Source of the DNA: Ruegeria sp. R13_0
GTDB taxonomy: Bacteria; Pseudomonadota; Alphaproteobacteria; Rhodobacterales; Rhodobacteraceae
Direction: 5' to 3'
Assembly (NCBI RefSeq): GCF_017743995.1
Contig: NZ_JAGHRB010000004.1
Span: 124,001 to 188,000 of the forward strand
Length of the DNA: 64,000 bases
Both the position numbers and the translations under genes were made by a program. This document shows positions 45,940-54,627 of the stretch, piece by piece. The notes below the pieces were generated by a model. The model made no database searches. It saw only the letters and a list, made by a program, of their open reading frames with translations, and was not told where the DNA came from. Each line of letters begins with the position of its first letter. Positions within the stretch are counted from its first letter, which is position 1.

Positions 45940-46782
45940 ATGAACGTCCAGACGCACGAAAGCGGATACCACTACAACGTCATGCGCCGCGCGATTGAGT
46001 TGATCGATCAGGGCGGCGAAACCCTCAGCCTTGAAGAACTGGCCAGTCAGATGGGCATGAGCCCCGCCCATTTCCAGCGCCTGTTCTCGCGCTGGACCGG
46101 GGTGTCGCCGAAGCGGTACCAGCAATATCTGACTTTGGGCCATGCCAAGGCGCTGCTGCGGGAACGGTTCACTACGTTGGAGACCGCCCACAATGTCGGC
46201 CTGTCCGGCAGCGGTCGCCTGCATGATCTTTTCCTGAAATGGGAATCGATGAGCCCCGGTGAGTACGCCCGCAAAGGCGCGGGGCTGACGGTCTACTGGG
46301 GGTGGTTCGATTGCCCCTTTGGTCCGGCGCTGGTCATGGGGACCGACAAGGGTATCTGTGGCATGGCGTTCGGTGCAGAAACCGGTGAGGCCGCCGCGAT
46401 GGAGGACATGACCGCGCGCTGGCCCAAAGCCAATTTCGTCGAGGAAGCCGAAAAGCTGCGTCCTTGGGTCGAGGCCTCTTTTGGCGCGGACCGGTCCGAA
46501 ACACCATTGCATCTGATCGGCTCACCCCTGCAGATCAAGGTTTGGGAGGCGCTAATGCATATCCCTTCGGGTCAGGTCACAACTTATTCAGAGATCGCAC
46601 AGCGGGTGGGGTCGCCTCAGGCGGTGCGCGCGGTGGGGACGGCGGTTGGCCGCAATCCGGTCAGCTGGTTAATCCCCTGCCACCGAGCCTTGCGCAAGTC
46701 GGGAGGTCTGGGCGGATACCACTGGGGTCTGCCGGTGAAGCGCGCGATGCTGGCCTATGAGGCCGCGCAGGCGGATGCCTGA
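45940..46782 (+). CDS. AraC-type / methylated-DNA--cysteine methyltransferase fusion (Ada-like)
   Basis: A 280-residue protein joining an AraC-type DNA-binding domain (about 1-110: LSLEELASQMGMSPAHFQRL, two helix-turn-helices) to an O6-methylguanine-DNA methyltransferase domain (about 120-280). The acceptor is Cys247 in LIPCHRALRKSGG, with TTYSEIAQ before it. The N-terminal zinc domain of Ada, which senses phosphotriester methylation, is missing, so the protein repairs alkylated bases but cannot be switched on by the classic route. GAGGTGAAAGCC precedes ATG 45940. Divergent from nth. Confidence 0.92.
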   Translation: MNVQTHESGYHYNVMRRAIELIDQGGETLSLEELASQMGMSPAHFQRLFSRWTGVSPKRYQQYLTLGHAKALLRERFTTLETAHNVGLSGSGRLHDLFLKWESMSPGEYARKGAGLTVYWGWFDCPFGPALVMGTDKGICGMAFGAETGEAAAMEDMTARWPKANFVEEAEKLRPWVEASFGADRSETPLHLIGSPLQIKVWEALMHIPSGQVTTYSEIAQRVGSPQAVRAVGTAVGRNPVSWLIPCHRALRKSGGLGGYHWGLPVKRAMLAYEAAQADA

Positions 46783-46790
46783 AATAGAGC

Positions 46791-46810
46791 GAGGCACCGC
46801 GAGGTGCCTC
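46791..46810. terminator. Hairpin between convergent Ada-like gene and ALDH
   Basis: GAGGCACC and GGTGCCTC form a perfect 8-bp stem with a GCGA tetraloop, 8 bp after the stop at 46782. It lies between convergent genes and may serve both. No T tract. Confidence 0.55.
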
Positions 46811-46832
46811 ACCGCTGGATCCCCAAGAGTGT

Positions 46833-48272
46833 TTACTCGGGCACCCAGCCGCCGACGGCTTTGACCTCAAGGAAGTCTTCCAGGCCGAATACACCACCCT
46901 CGCGGCCGTTGCCGGATTGCTTCATGCCACCGAACGGAGAACCGGCGCTGCGCGACTGGCCGTTCATCTCCACCATCCCGGACCGCAACACCCGCGCCAT
47001 ACGGTTGGCGCGCGCGCCGTTCTGTGTCTGGACATAGTTGGTCAGGCCATAGGGCGTGTCATTGGCGATCTCGACGGCTTCTTCCTCGGTGTCGAAGGGG
47101 ATCATGGTCAGAACTGGGCCGAAGATCTCCTGACGCGCAATGGTCATCTGGTTGTTGGCATCTGCAAACACCGTCGGGCGCACGTAGTAGCCTTTGTTCA
47201 ACCCCTCGGGCCGTCCGGTACCACCCGCAACTAGCCGCGCGCCTTCATCAATACCGGCTTGGATGAGGTCCTGAATTTTGGTCCACTGAAGCTCATTCAC
47301 AACGGGGCCGATATGGCGGCCTTCCTCCGTTGCAGGACCGACCGTGACAGCATTGGCCACTTCGGCTGCGGTCTCAACGGCCTTGTCATAAATCGGGCGC
47401 TGCACCAGCATACGGCTGGGGGCGTTACAGCTTTGGCCGGTGTTGTTCATCATGTGCAGAACGCCGCGTTTCACGGCCTTTTCATCCGCGTCCTCAAAGA
47501 TCACGTTGGCGCCTTTACCGCCCAGCTCCAGATGCACTTTCTTTAGCGTATCGGCAGCGCTTTTCGAGATCGCAGTGCCCGCGCGGGTCGAGCCGGTGAA
47601 GCTGATCATGTCCACATCCGGATGCGCAGAGAGTTGCGAACCGACACCCACGCCATCGCCGTTCACCAGATTGAATACTCCTGGTGGGAAACCGGCCTCG
47701 TCCATCAGTTCGGCAAAGATCATCGCGTTCAGGGGGCTTTGCTCGGATGGTTTCAGAACCATCGTACAGCCCGCGATGGCCGCCGCGCCTACCTTGAGGG
47801 TGATCTGGTTCATTGGCCAGTTCCACGGGGTGATCAGACCTGCGACACCCACGGCTTCATAAATGATGCGATCATTGGGGGCGTGATCGCCCAGTGGGCG
47901 CTCGAATTCAAACGCCTTGGCAGCGCGGATGAAGTTCTTCAGGTGATAGATCCCGGCACCGGATTGAGCCGTGCGCGACATGTCGATCGGCGCGCCCATC
48001 TCAAGCGACATGGCCTGCGCCAGGTCCTCGGACCGGGTCATGTAGAGGTCGGCCAGCTTTTCAACCAGGGCGATACGCTCTTGGACCGGCGTAGCCATCC
48101 AGCCGAGCAAGGCCGCCTTGGCCGCGGCAACGGCGGCGTCAGTGTCGGCCTGAGCGCCGAGGGAGATCACCGCGCAGGGTTCCTCGGTCGAGGGGTTGAT
48201 TACCTCGAAATCATTCGCCTCAGATGGAGCAACCCATTGACCGTTAATGTAGAAATCGCGTTTTTCGATCAT
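46833..48272 (-). CDS. Aldehyde dehydrogenase family protein
   Basis: A 479-residue NAD(P)-dependent aldehyde dehydrogenase. Asn151 (TPWNWP), Glu249 (LELGGKGANVIF) and catalytic Cys282 (NTGQSCNAPSRML) are present, so it should be active. ATG 48272 has a strong GGAGGATACGCC site. The WNWPMNQI and GKGANVIF variations distinguish it from the other two ALDHs of the window; the nearest group by eye is the broad aldehyde/semialdehyde class. The substrate is unknown. The gene is convergent with the Ada-like gene and divergent from the 1-Cys peroxiredoxin. Confidence 0.9.
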   Translation of the reverse strand: MIEKRDFYINGQWVAPSEANDFEVINPSTEEPCAVISLGAQADTDAAVAAAKAALLGWMATPVQERIALVEKLADLYMTRSEDLAQAMSLEMGAPIDMSRTAQSGAGIYHLKNFIRAAKAFEFERPLGDHAPNDRIIYEAVGVAGLITPWNWPMNQITLKVGAAAIAGCTMVLKPSEQSPLNAMIFAELMDEAGFPPGVFNLVNGDGVGVGSQLSAHPDVDMISFTGSTRAGTAISKSAADTLKKVHLELGGKGANVIFEDADEKAVKRGVLHMMNNTGQSCNAPSRMLVQRPIYDKAVETAAEVANAVTVGPATEEGRHIGPVVNELQWTKIQDLIQAGIDEGARLVAGGTGRPEGLNKGYYVRPTVFADANNQMTIARQEIFGPVLTMIPFDTEEEAVEIANDTPYGLTNYVQTQNGARANRMARVLRSGMVEMNGQSRSAGSPFGGMKQSGNGREGGVFGLEDFLEVKAVGGWVPE

Positions 48273-48475
48273 GGCGTATCCTCCGGGCCGTGATGTCAAA
48301 GACTGGTTTTGCCGCACAGTCTGTCATTCGCTCTGAGGCGCGGCAAGGGGGTAATTTGATCAAATTTGTTTGGCGACCTCCCGGAAAAAGACTTTTGCGG
48401 AAGGTTTAACTCTGGCGCAAAGTGGTTAGGTTCACAGCATTCGACTCGGTCAGTAACCAAAGAAGGAGTTGCACC

Positions 48476-49126
48476 ATGGGTTTGCGTATCAACGACACGG
48501 TCCCGAATTTCACCGCAGAGACGGATCAGGGCACCATTCAGTTTCACGATTGGATTGGTGACAGCTGGGCGATCCTGTTCTCGCATCCCAAGGACTTCAC
48601 CCCGGTCTGCACCACCGAGTTTTCGGCTGTGGCCCAGTTGAACGACGAATGGGCGGCGCGCAATACCAAGGTGATCGGTGTTTCGGTCGACGGGGTCGAG
48701 GACCACAAGAAGTGGAAGAAAGACATCGAAGCCTATGGCAAGGCCAACCCCGGTTTCCCGATCATCGCAGATGATGGGCTGGCGGTGTCCAAGGCCTTTG
48801 ACATGCTGCCCGCCGAGGCCTATCTGCCCGATGGCCGCACTCCTGCGGATAGCGCCACCGTACGTTCGGTTTTCATCATCGGACCCGACAAGCAGTTGAA
48901 ACTGTCGATGACCTATCCGATGACCGTTGGCCGGAACTTTGCCGAGATCCTGCGGGCACTGGACGGGTTGCAGATGTCGTCCAAGGGTGTTGCGACACCT
49001 GCGAACTGGGTGCCGGGTGAGGATGTGATCATCCCGCCCACCGTTTCGAACGAAGACGCCAAAGCGAAGTTTGGTGAGTTCGAGACGATCTTCCCTTATC
49101 TGCGCAAGACCAAGGCTCCGTCCTGA
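48476..49126 (+). CDS. 1-Cys peroxiredoxin (Prx6 type)
   Basis: A 216-residue thiol peroxidase with the peroxidatic Cys45 in FSHPKDFTPVCTTEFSAVAQ. There is no second cysteine anywhere in the protein, so it is a true 1-Cys enzyme needing an external thiol. The C-terminal extension (YPMTVGRNFAEILRALDGLQ, PANWVPGEDVIIPP) is that of the Prx6 subfamily. AAGGAG precedes ATG 48476. Not an AhpC: no resolving Cys and a longer C-terminus. A dual-hairpin terminator-like repeat follows. Confidence 0.95.
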   Translation: MGLRINDTVPNFTAETDQGTIQFHDWIGDSWAILFSHPKDFTPVCTTEFSAVAQLNDEWAARNTKVIGVSVDGVEDHKKWKKDIEAYGKANPGFPIIADDGLAVSKAFDMLPAEAYLPDGRTPADSATVRSVFIIGPDKQLKLSMTYPMTVGRNFAEILRALDGLQMSSKGVATPANWVPGEDVIIPPTVSNEDAKAKFGEFETIFPYLRKTKAPS

Positions 49127-49136
49127 TTTAGGTCGG

Positions 49137-49206
49137 GTCAGGGGGGCTGTCTGCCCCCCATCGCGCCTGAGGCGCCATTCCCCCCGAGGATATTTTCAGC
49201 CAGATG
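49137..49206 (+). repeat. Double hairpin with GAGGATATTTT motif, downstream of the peroxiredoxin
   Basis: GGGGGGC/GCCCCCC (49141-49147 and 49153-49159) and GCGCC/GGCGC (49163-49167 and 49171-49175) are two stem-loops followed by CCCCCGAGGATATTTT. I recall this type of sequence as a recurrent intergenic element in Rhodobacterales; here it appears once. It may act as a terminator for the peroxiredoxin, and it overlaps the end of the convergent glycosyltransferase. Confidence 0.6.
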
Positions 49207-49927
49207 AAGCAGGCGGGCGCTGCGGGTGCAGGTGGAGCTGTGCTCGGTAAGCGGCGCGTTTGACTTCGCGGGTCAGTTTGTCTGAGAAGGGCGGTTTCGT
49301 CTGGATGGTCGAGCCGCCGATATCGCGGGCCACTTCGCGGTTGCCGCTGCCCAGAACGGCATGGATGGGCTGACCGGTGATCCAGTGCATTTGCAGGAAG
49401 GTATCCACAGGGCGGTCGATTTGATCGGTCGCCTTCAGGAGCCGTTTGGCGGCGTTGCGGCCGACCATCTGGCAGACGCATTGCAGGCCGATCACTTTGG
49501 GCAGGATCACGCTTAGGCCATCTTGCTCGGCCAGTGTGTGGGCCGCGACTTCGCGTTGTTTGACGGGGATGCGGATATAGTGATCCGGGGTGGCGATGGC
49601 GCGCAGCATTTTGATGGCTTGGGCTATTTTGTCAGGATCGACGCGCAGGTCATCTTCGGTGATGATGGCCAGGTCGATCTCTTCATCCACCAGTTTCTGC
49701 CAGAGGCGACGGTGGCTTTGGAATACGCCGATCTCCGCGGGGCGCAGGTCGAACGGGTAGTGCGGTTTGTGCAGGGTGCCGGGATGCAGGCTGACATCTG
49801 CGATCTGGTCCGGGTCGCGCCCGTTGGTCGCCTCAAACAGTTCGGCATTCGGCAAGTCCTTGCACAGCTGGTCTGCGTTGGCGCGGCGGGCCGTACTGGA
49901 GGACATATGGATGATGAAAGATCGCAT
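49196..49927 (-). CDS. Glycosyltransferase, family 25 (LPS biosynthesis type)
   Basis: A 243-residue glycosyltransferase of family 25. The signature AEIGVFQSHRRLWQKLVDEE and LAIITEDDLRV (the metal-binding EDD) near residue 90 identify it; GT25 enzymes usually add galactose in lipopolysaccharide. ATG 49927 (MRSFIIHMSSS) is the natural start; an ATG at 49954 is also in frame. Acceptor unknown. The gene is single, on the minus strand and not inside an LPS cluster, and its last codons lie within the repeat element at 49137. Confidence 0.87.
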   Translation of the reverse strand: MRSFIIHMSSSTARRANADQLCKDLPNAELFEATNGRDPDQIADVSLHPGTLHKPHYPFDLRPAEIGVFQSHRRLWQKLVDEEIDLAIITEDDLRVDPDKIAQAIKMLRAIATPDHYIRIPVKQREVAAHTLAEQDGLSVILPKVIGLQCVCQMVGRNAAKRLLKATDQIDRPVDTFLQMHWITGQPIHAVLGSGNREVARDIGGSTIQTKPPFSDKLTREVKRAAYRAQLHLHPQRPPASSG

Positions 49928-49998
49928 GCCCCCGTGCATAGAACACGCGGGCATGCGGGGGAAGCGAAACCGGAGAAAAACGCCTCCCCCAAACGGGT

Positions 49999-50688
49999 TT
50001 AGAAACTGTAGCGCAGGCCGAAGTTCAGGCTGAACGTGTCCAGATCGTCCTCGACCGTGCCGGTCAGGGCACCGTTCGGGGCCAGACGCTCGGACGAGAC
50101 GTCAAACGCGCGGGAATAGCGCGCGTCGACGGTGAAGGCAGTGTTGGCGTTGATATCATAGGCGACCCCGGCGATCAGTTGGGCGGCAAAGTTGGTGTCG
50201 CTGTCGTCCAGCTCGACCCCCGGCCCGTAGGCGAAGTTGATATCCGAATAGGTGGCCCCCAGACCAAAGCCCGCATATGGGGTCAGCGGACCGGATTGTT
50301 TGAAGTCAAACAGGATGTTGGCAAAAAGCGAGGTCTGTGTGATGTCGCCCGAAACATTGGCCTCGGCCGCAGGGCCATTGCCCGAGAAGTTCACGCCATC
50401 CACGTCATTGTCGCGGTAGGACAGCTCCAGCTCGATCCGGGTGCCGATGCTGTCGTTTGACCATTGGGGGATCTCTTTGCCGAATGCGATACCCAGCCCG
50501 TACCCGGCGTCGAAATCCGTATCGACGGTTTGAGAGTTGCCGCCGATTGTGCCCGAGAAATCTGTGTCCTGCAGTTGGCTGTAACCAACGAAGCCCTGGA
50601 TATAAGCACCGTCGGTCAAGCTCTGCGCTGCTACAGCGGATGCCCCGAGTGTCAGTGCCGCCGAGGCAAGAATAAGTCGCGTAGCCAT
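49999..50688 (-). CDS. Outer-membrane beta-barrel protein
   Basis: A 229-residue exported protein with a signal peptide (MATRLILASAALTLGASAVA) and an eight-stranded-type outer-membrane barrel. It has the alternating hydrophobic pattern (YIQGFVGYSQL, GTRIELELSYR, TSLFANILFDF, YAGFGLGATYS) and the terminal aromatic LNFGLRYSF that the BAM machine recognises. ATG 50688 follows AAAGGACAC. Similar to small OmpW/Omp25-like barrels. The function is unknown; transport or adhesion cannot be inferred. Confidence 0.87.
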   Translation of the reverse strand: MATRLILASAALTLGASAVAAQSLTDGAYIQGFVGYSQLQDTDFSGTIGGNSQTVDTDFDAGYGLGIAFGKEIPQWSNDSIGTRIELELSYRDNDVDGVNFSGNGPAAEANVSGDITQTSLFANILFDFKQSGPLTPYAGFGLGATYSDINFAYGPGVELDDSDTNFAAQLIAGVAYDINANTAFTVDARYSRAFDVSSERLAPNGALTGTVEDDLDTFSLNFGLRYSF

Positions 50689-50873
50689 GTTCGTGTCCTT
50701 TGTTCCACATTGCGTATGGCGCAGATGTGGGCAGAACGTGGCCAAAGGGAAGCCCACGGGCTTTCACTTCGGATCACAGCAATTTGGAGGGGCGTGACCG
50801 AATAATTTTGCAATGGACGGCTGTGTTTTGTTGCAGCAGTTACGGCTTGTAAAACGTTGTTCTTCCCGTCGGT

Positions 50874-51878
50874 TCAGGCCGAAACTGTTCCCATTTCGGG
50901 CAGAGCTCGCGGTACGGTCAAATCTGCCTGCAGCATACGGGCTTCAAAAGCTTTCATGACCGGAAGGGCGGTGTTCCCGTAATATGCCGCATCCACAAAC
51001 AACTCTGGAAACAGTTCACACAACTCGCGTTTCACTGCAGGGGCCAGAGCGTCCATTGTTGTGTCACCGGGGAAAAAGGACTCGGACCAAACGCCTTCGA
51101 CATTCACCAATTCGTGTTGGTCGAAAAGCAGATGGATATACACAACTTCGTTCTCTGGCGACATGTGGCGAATGCGTGTGCCGTCTACAAGGGCTTTGGC
51201 TGGGGCGAGCATCATGGAGTTGAAGAAGTGAACCTCCATCAGGTCGGATGTCACGACTATTCTGTGTTGCGGCGATACCTTCAAGTCGCGCGACGGAAGC
51301 CCATTTGCGAAGTGGTTCATTGGAATACAGACCGGACGTAAATGTGGCGCTTTGACCAGGTCGTCCAAGGACAAGCGACGGAACCCAATCCACCTGACGG
51401 GCGCGGCGCGACCCTGGGCCGTCAGAACCATATCGCCAGGCTTAAGTGTCTCGATCCGGCGGTCCCCCTCTGGGGTCTTGATCAGCGCCCCTTCGGTGAA
51501 ACAGACGAACGAGGGCAGTGTTTCGTATTCTGAAGGTGGTGCTGTTATGATCGAGTTGTTGGTGTTTTCAATCGTGTCGCCGACCTCTACCTCGCCTGAA
51601 GTGACGACAATGTACTGTGGGTTGAAAAACTGCAGCAGAGTAAAGGTAACAGGTTCTCCACCAACGTCGCCGCTATAGGTTTCAAAGACCTGGAAGTTTG
51701 TCGAGTTTCCAATGAAACCCGGTACTGCGCTGACATCTAGCTGCAGTCCACCATCCGCGTCTGGGTCTTCCAGTTCGTCGTCATTGTCGACGATGGCAAC
51801 CTGAAATGCGGCCAGAACGACGACATCTGAACTACCGAGCGGGTCAACGTCTATTTCGTAAATCGTAATAAACTTCAT
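50874..51878 (-). CDS. Hint-domain protein
   Basis: A 334-residue protein with a variable N-terminal beta-rich region (about 1-120) and a Hint domain (about 124-260). The splicing-type cysteine is Cys126 in [20 protein letters not shown], followed by LKPGDMVLT and [15 protein letters not shown], and the late [20 protein letters not shown]. In related proteins of this lineage such Hint domains occur at the C-terminus of secreted proteins; self-cleavage is the known chemistry of the fold but is unproven here. No signal peptide is obvious. ATG 51878 is preceded by weakly purine-rich sequence. Confidence 0.85.
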   Translation of the reverse strand: MKFITIYEIDVDPLGSSDVVVLAAFQVAIVDNDDELEDPDADGGLQLDVSAVPGFIGNSTNFQVFETYSGDVGGEPVTFTLLQFFNPQYIVVTSGEVEVGDTIENTNNSIITAPPSEYETLPSFVCFTEGALIKTPEGDRRIETLKPGDMVLTAQGRAAPVRWIGFRRLSLDDLVKAPHLRPVCIPMNHFANGLPSRDLKVSPQHRIVVTSDLMEVHFFNSMMLAPAKALVDGTRIRHMSPENEVVYIHLLFDQHELVNVEGVWSESFFPGDTTMDALAPAVKRELCELFPELFVDAAYYGNTALPVMKAFEARMLQADLTVPRALPEMGTVSA

Positions 51879-52001
51879 GTTGGGCGTGCCCTAAATAAAT
51901 GAAGAAAATTCGAAGTTACGCTGAAGGATACACGCTATAGGAGAGTTTTGATAGTTATTAGTTGTTTGGCCTTGTCGGGAGCGCCCGCGGCATCCCAATT
52001 G

Positions 52002-52036
52002 AAAAAAAGACCCCGGACAAGGCCGGGGTCTTTCTG
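52002..52036. terminator. Terminator of pnp
   Basis: AAAGACCCCGG (52006-52016) and CCGGGGTCTTT (52023-52033) form an 11-bp perfect stem; on the minus strand the stem is followed by a T-rich tract (TCTTTTTTTC). It is a classic Rho-independent terminator 20 bp after the pnp stop. Confidence 0.9.
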
Positions 52037-52053
52037 CTTTGGAAAGGGGCAGA

Positions 52054-54201
52054 TTACTCTGCGTCTTCCTTCTTTTCTTTCTTCTCAGGAACGATCTCTT
52101 CGCCGGTTTCCTGATCGACGACTTTCATCGATAGGCGGACCTTGCCGCGATCGTCGAAGCCCAGCAGTTTGACCTTAACTTCCTGACCTTCTTTCAGAAC
52201 ATCCGACGGATGGTTCAGGCGGCGGTTTTCGATCTGGGACACGTGGACAAGGCCGTCGCGCTTGCCAAAGAAGTTCACGAAGGCACCGAAGTCGACGATC
52301 TTGACCACTTTACCGGTGTAGATCTGACCTTCTTCCGGCTCGGCCACGATCGAATAGATCATGTCATAGGCCTTCTGGATCGACTCACCATCCGGCGAGG
52401 CGATCTTGATGACGCCGTCGTCGTTGATGTCGACCTTGGCACCCGAAACCTCGACGATCTCACGGATGACCTTACCACCCGAGCCGATCACTTCGCGGAT
52501 CTTGTCAGTCGGGATGTTCATGGTCTCGATGCGCGGAGCGTGGACCGAGAATTCGTTGGTCTCGGACAGGGCTTTGCCCATCTCGCTCAGGATGTGCATA
52601 CGGCCATCTTTGGCCTGTGCCAGAGCGGTCTCCATGATCTCGGGCGTGATGCCCGCAACCTTGATGTCCATCTGCAGCGAGGTGATGCCGTTTTCGGTCC
52701 CCGCCACCTTGAAGTCCATGTCGCCCAGGTGGTCTTCGTCACCCAGAATGTCGGTCAGAACAGCGTAGTCACCGTCATCTTCCAGGATCAGACCCATGGC
52801 CACACCGGCAACCGGTGCTTTCAGCGGAACACCCGCGTCCATCATCGACAGCGAACCGCCGCAGACGGAAGCCATCGAGGACGAGCCGTTGGATTCAGTG
52901 ATCTCCGACACCACGCGAACGGTGTAGGGGAAGTCGGTCGGCGCAGGCAGAACCGCCTGCAGCGCGCGCCATGCCAGCTTGCCGTGACCGATCTCACGAC
53001 GGCCGGGCGAGCCAACGCGGCCCACTTCACCAACCGAATAGGGGGGGAAGTTATAGTGCAGCAGGAAGTTCGATTTGAAGTTGCCGTGCAGTGCGTCGAT
53101 GAACTGCTCATCGTCACCGGTGCCCAGCGTGGTTACGGCCAGCGCCTGAGTTTCACCACGGGTGAACAGGGCGGAACCGTGGGTCCGGGGCAGCATCGAG
53201 GTTTCGGCTTCGATGGCACGCACGTCGGTGGTCGAGCGACCGTCGATGCGCTTGCCGCCCTTGACGACGTCACCGCGCAGGATGCCAGCTTCCAGCTTTT
53301 TCATTGCCGCGCCGAGGTTCGCGTCTTCCAGCTGTTCCTCGGTCAGCGCTTCTTTGATCGCTTCACGGGCCGCGGCAACAGCGGCGGTGCGCTCTTGCTT
53401 GTCGGTGATCGCGAATGCGGCGCGCATCTGCTCTTCACCGGCTTCGGAAACAGCGGCGTAGAGGCTCGAATAGTCGGGTGCTGCGAACTCAAACGGCTCT
53501 TTTGCGGTTTCTTCGGCCAGATCGATGATCAGGTCCAGAACCGGCTGGATTTGCTCATGCGCGAAGTTCACGGCACCCAGCATTTCGGCCTCGGACAGCT
53601 CGTAAGCTTCCGATTCCACCATCATCACGGCGTTTTTGGTACCGGCAACAACCAGGTCCAGACGCTGTTCGGGGTTCAGGCGCAGGTCCTGCATGTCGTC
53701 CACGGTCGGGTTCAGGACGTATTCGCCATCCACGAAACCAACGCGGGCACCGGCGATCGGGCCCATGAACGGCGCGCCGGAAATGGTCAGAGCAGCGGAT
53801 GCCGCGATCATCGCAACGATGTCGGGGTCGTTGACCAGATCGTGGCTCAGTACGGTGCACATCACCAGAACTTCGTTTTTGAAGCCGTCAACGAACAGCG
53901 GGCGGATCGGACGGTCGATCAGACGCGCGGTCAGCGTCTCTTTCTCGGTCGGGCGCGCCTCGCGCTTGAAGAAGCCACCCGGAACTTTACCGGCGGCATA
54001 GTATTTCTCTTGGTAGTGGACGGTCAGCGGGAAAAAATCCTGACCGGGCTTTTGTTGCTTGGCAAAGGTCACGTTGGCCATGACGCTGGTTTCGCCCAGC
54101 GTGGCAATCACGGTGCCGTCCGCCTGACGGGCAACCTTGCCTGTTTCCAGTGTGAGCGTCTCTTCGCCCCACTGCATAGATTTCTTAGTTACATCAAACA
54201 T
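52054..54201 (-). CDS. pnp: Polyribonucleotide nucleotidyltransferase
   Basis: A 3'-to-5' phosphorolytic exoribonuclease and degradosome component. The 715-residue protein has two RNase PH-like domains (about 1-210 and 310-540, with [21 protein letters not shown] active segment [19 protein letters not shown]), then a KH domain ([15 protein letters not shown]) and an S1 domain ([20 protein letters not shown]). ATG 54201 follows AGGAT. A leader hairpin at 54218-54244 may regulate it. It is separated from rpsO by a BCCT transporter gene in the opposite direction, unlike the usual rpsO-pnp order. Confidence 0.97.
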   Translation of the reverse strand: MFDVTKKSMQWGEETLTLETGKVARQADGTVIATLGETSVMANVTFAKQQKPGQDFFPLTVHYQEKYYAAGKVPGGFFKREARPTEKETLTARLIDRPIRPLFVDGFKNEVLVMCTVLSHDLVNDPDIVAMIAASAALTISGAPFMGPIAGARVGFVDGEYVLNPTVDDMQDLRLNPEQRLDLVVAGTKNAVMMVESEAYELSEAEMLGAVNFAHEQIQPVLDLIIDLAEETAKEPFEFAAPDYSSLYAAVSEAGEEQMRAAFAITDKQERTAAVAAAREAIKEALTEEQLEDANLGAAMKKLEAGILRGDVVKGGKRIDGRSTTDVRAIEAETSMLPRTHGSALFTRGETQALAVTTLGTGDDEQFIDALHGNFKSNFLLHYNFPPYSVGEVGRVGSPGRREIGHGKLAWRALQAVLPAPTDFPYTVRVVSEITESNGSSSMASVCGGSLSMMDAGVPLKAPVAGVAMGLILEDDGDYAVLTDILGDEDHLGDMDFKVAGTENGITSLQMDIKVAGITPEIMETALAQAKDGRMHILSEMGKALSETNEFSVHAPRIETMNIPTDKIREVIGSGGKVIREIVEVSGAKVDINDDGVIKIASPDGESIQKAYDMIYSIVAEPEEGQIYTGKVVKIVDFGAFVNFFGKRDGLVHVSQIENRRLNHPSDVLKEGQEVKVKLLGFDDRGKVRLSMKVVDQETGEEIVPEKKEKKEDAE

Positions 54202-54217
54202 ATGCGTATCCTAGAAC

Positions 54218-54244
54218 GGAGCACTCCCGCCCCTGCGGGTCTCC
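54218..54244 (-). promoter_or_regulatory. Leader hairpin upstream of pnp
   Basis: In the 5' leader on the minus strand, CCCGC/GCGGG (with a 4-nt loop) is capped by outer GGAG/CTCC pairing. It lies 16 bp upstream of the pnp start and is a candidate cleavage or autoregulation hairpin. Confidence 0.35.
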
Positions 54245-54627
54245 GGTTTGCATGGCGGCCCCATTGCCGCCGACCCCACTTTATCTTCCATTCGAGTGCC
54301 GGGGTCAGGGCACAACGTCTCAGATACCCGCGCGCATACATGAGTTTGGGGGGGAAGGAAAGGGGAACGGCTGCGATTGGCAGAATCGCGCAGACTGGTA
54401 TTTGAGCACCCTGCGCAGCGCCATTTTTGAGGCTGCGAAACGTCAGTTCCCACGGGGCTTAAGATTCAAATAAATGAATGCGTTTTGAAAAAACTGTATG
54501 CAGTGTAGACTGTTACCACTGAACCCACGGTCGAAGAGACGGGAATACGCCAAGGGGGTAACATACTCATAACCGTCAGCCGGCCGACTACCTTGGCGTT
54601 TGCAGCTTGTGAGCAAAGGGGCGAAGT
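54245..54627. other. Intergenic region between pnp and the BCCT gene
   Basis: About 380 bases with no supported gene. An 80-codon minus-strand frame (54211-54453) overlaps it but has no ribosome site and an odd amino-acid composition. TTGAAA (54485-54490) and TAGACT (54506-54511), 15 bp apart, could be a weak promoter for the BCCT gene; otherwise I see nothing. It should also hold the pnp promoter. Confidence 0.4.

Noticed and set aside
52210..54405. A 731-aa plus-strand open frame
   Set aside because: It runs antisense across the whole of pnp; its translation is rich in H, V, Q, R and D typical of GC-rich shadow frames, and pnp explains the region fully.
54211..54453. An 80-codon minus-strand frame upstream of pnp
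   Set aside because: No ribosome site, unusual composition, and it covers the probable pnp promoter and leader.
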